A DNA stretch of 6,777 bases from an uncultured Eubacteriaceae bacterium (GTDB taxonomy: Bacteria > Bacillota > Clostridia > Lachnospirales > CAG-274). The stretch covers positions 1-6,777 of the forward strand of contig CAMNCZ010000055.1 of the NCBI GenBank assembly GCA_946534775.1, given 5' to 3'. A model generated the notes under the pieces. It had not been told where the DNA came from. It saw only the letters and a program-made list of their open reading frames with translations, and did no database searches. Positions 5,922-6,777 of this stretch are shown in pieces; within the stretch, counting starts at the first letter, position 1, and each line of letters starts with the position of its first letter. The translations under genes and the position numbers were made by a program.

Positions 5922-6777
5922 TTAATATTTGATTATTTTTATCCGATCATTTTCAAGGCCAAGTATTTCCGCCCCCGATTTGATGTATTGTTTTATTGCA
6001 TCTATGTCGCGGGCGGTTATTTTTTCGCCCGCAAGTACAGCGGGGATATCGGGCGGAAACGGCGTTATATGTTCCGCCGCAATTTTTCCGCAAGCCTTAT
6101 CGAGATATATCTTTGTTTTATCCGCATAAAAAATTTTGCGTTGATTTATTTTTTGCGATAAAAGAGGTATATCAGGATTTTCCGTTTTTTTATCGGAAGG
6201 TGCTTTATGTGTAAGTTTTTTATCCCACAGACAGACCAATTCCGCAAACTCATTTATTTTTTTCATATTATCCGCAGCGCTCGTCATTGCTATCATACAC
6301 TGCGGTGCGGTCATTTCAAGTTCAAACCCGTGTTCTTTGAATACATTTTTAAGATATCCCGTACTTTCCTCAAAATTTCTCAAAAGCGTTATTTTTGAGA
6401 TATCATATATTTCACTTTCCGCAAGAACGATATTTTCAAGCCCCGACAGTTTTTTCCTTACAGATATCATTTCTTTTGTATAATCATCAAACATCTGCGG
6501 ATTTTCCGTGTAAATGCCGCGTACAAAATCCATAAGTCCCATAAAAATATATGACGGACTGGTCGTTGTTACCATAGAAAAGGCCTGTTTAATTTTCTCG
6601 GCATCGACCCTTCCGTAATTTATATTTATAAGGGCGCACTGGTTTGGCACGGGAAGCGTTTTGTGCCAGCTTTGTATCGAAATATCCGCACCCTGTTGTG
6701 CCGCTGTTTTCGGAAAAACCGCGTTAAACGGAAAATGTGCGCCGTGTGTTTCGTCAACAATAAGTATTTTACCGTAA
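5922..6777 (-). CDS. Orn/Lys/Arg decarboxylase, PLP-dependent (partial, C-terminal 284 residues)
   Basis: The reading frame is open from the stop (5922-5924) to the right edge (first full codon at 6776), so the N-terminus lies outside the window. Numbering the visible part from 1, D8-E-T-H-G-A-H14 is the PLP-site motif whose aspartate contacts the pyridine nitrogen, and S36-W-H-K39 holds the Schiff-base lysine. The C-terminal Orn/Lys/Arg decarboxylase domain is marked by P239-F-P-P-D-I-P245 and G250-E251. The enzyme decarboxylates arginine, lysine or ornithine to agmatine, cadaverine or putrescine in the cytoplasm; which substrate cannot be told from this part. The short linkers suggest the compact Gram-positive type (about 480 residues, as in Bacillus SpeA and YaaO). 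The GTG at 6650 lies inside the conserved fold and is not the start. The gene converges on its neighbour with 11 bp between stops. Confidence 0.93.
   Translation of the reverse strand, partial: YGKILIVDETHGAHFPFNAVFPKTAAQQGADISIQSWHKTLPVPNQCALININYGRVDAEKIKQAFSMVTTTSPSYIFMGLMDFVRGIYTENPQMFDDYTKEMISVRKKLSGLENIVLAESEIYDISKITLLRNFEESTGYLKNVFKEHGFELEMTAPQCMIAMTSAADNMKKINEFAELVCLWDKKLTHKAPSDKKTENPDIPLLSQKINQRKIFYADKTKIYLDKACGKIAAEHITPFPPDIPAVLAGEKITARDIDAIKQYIKSGAEILGLENDRIKIIKY
6009..6032. repeat. GC-rich 7-bp inverted repeat inside the decarboxylase gene
   Basis: GCGGGCG (6009-6015) and CGCCCGC (6026-6032) are perfect complements around a 10-base loop. It stands out in an A/T-rich neighbourhood, about 100 bases past the convergent junction. 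Neither strand has a T-run after the stem, so it is not a standard intrinsic terminator. It encodes L-A-G-E-K-I-T-A-R of the decarboxylase, so codon choice alone may explain it. Confidence 0.4.

Noticed and set aside
6648..6650. GTG as the start of the minus-strand decarboxylase
   Set aside because: The frame stays open to the window edge, and the upstream residues hold the PLP lysine and the D-E-T-H-G-A-H motif, so the GTG is an internal valine.

Overview
The window reads as ordinary chromosomal DNA of a low-to-mid-GC Gram-positive anaerobe, most likely a clostridial gut-type bacterium. This is inferred from strong AGGAGG-type ribosome binding sites, A-rich intergenic DNA, heavy ATA (Ile) use, the Gram-positive style of the SEDS and penicillin-binding protein genes, and a compact Orn/Lys/Arg decarboxylase. 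I see no tRNA, rRNA, CRISPR array, insertion sequence or phage gene.

Layout: positions 1-41 are an A-rich leader that is probably the end of an upstream gene. Positions 37-2346 encode a long U32-family protein with an Fe-S-type cysteine motif. Its closest characterised relatives are RNA hydroxylation enzymes of the RlhA/TrhP type. Its conserved first ~50 residues are encoded in frame but have no usable start codon, because a TAA lies in frame at 34-36. Next come a 478-aa FtsW/RodA/SpoVE (SEDS) glycan polymerase (2365-3801) and a 497-aa class B penicillin-binding transpeptidase (3865-5358). These two form the classic SEDS-bPBP peptidoglycan synthase pair. All three genes point the same way, with gaps of 18 and 63 bp, so they are probably co-transcribed.

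Directly after the PBP stop codon is a near-consensus housekeeping promoter (TTGACA, 17 bp, TATATT). It drives a 158-aa membrane-anchored helical protein of unknown function (5434-5910). Its stop lies 11 bp from the stop of a convergent, minus-strand PLP-dependent Orn/Lys/Arg decarboxylase that runs off the right edge of the window (5922-6777).

Working together: the SEDS protein and bPBP should polymerise and cross-link septal, sidewall or spore peptidoglycan. The U32 protein probably acts on RNA and the decarboxylase in polyamine synthesis. I see no convincing new multi-gene system. The points most worth a second look are the lost start of the U32 gene, an acidic insertion just before the KTG box of the PBP, and the unrecognised membrane protein with its own strong promoter.
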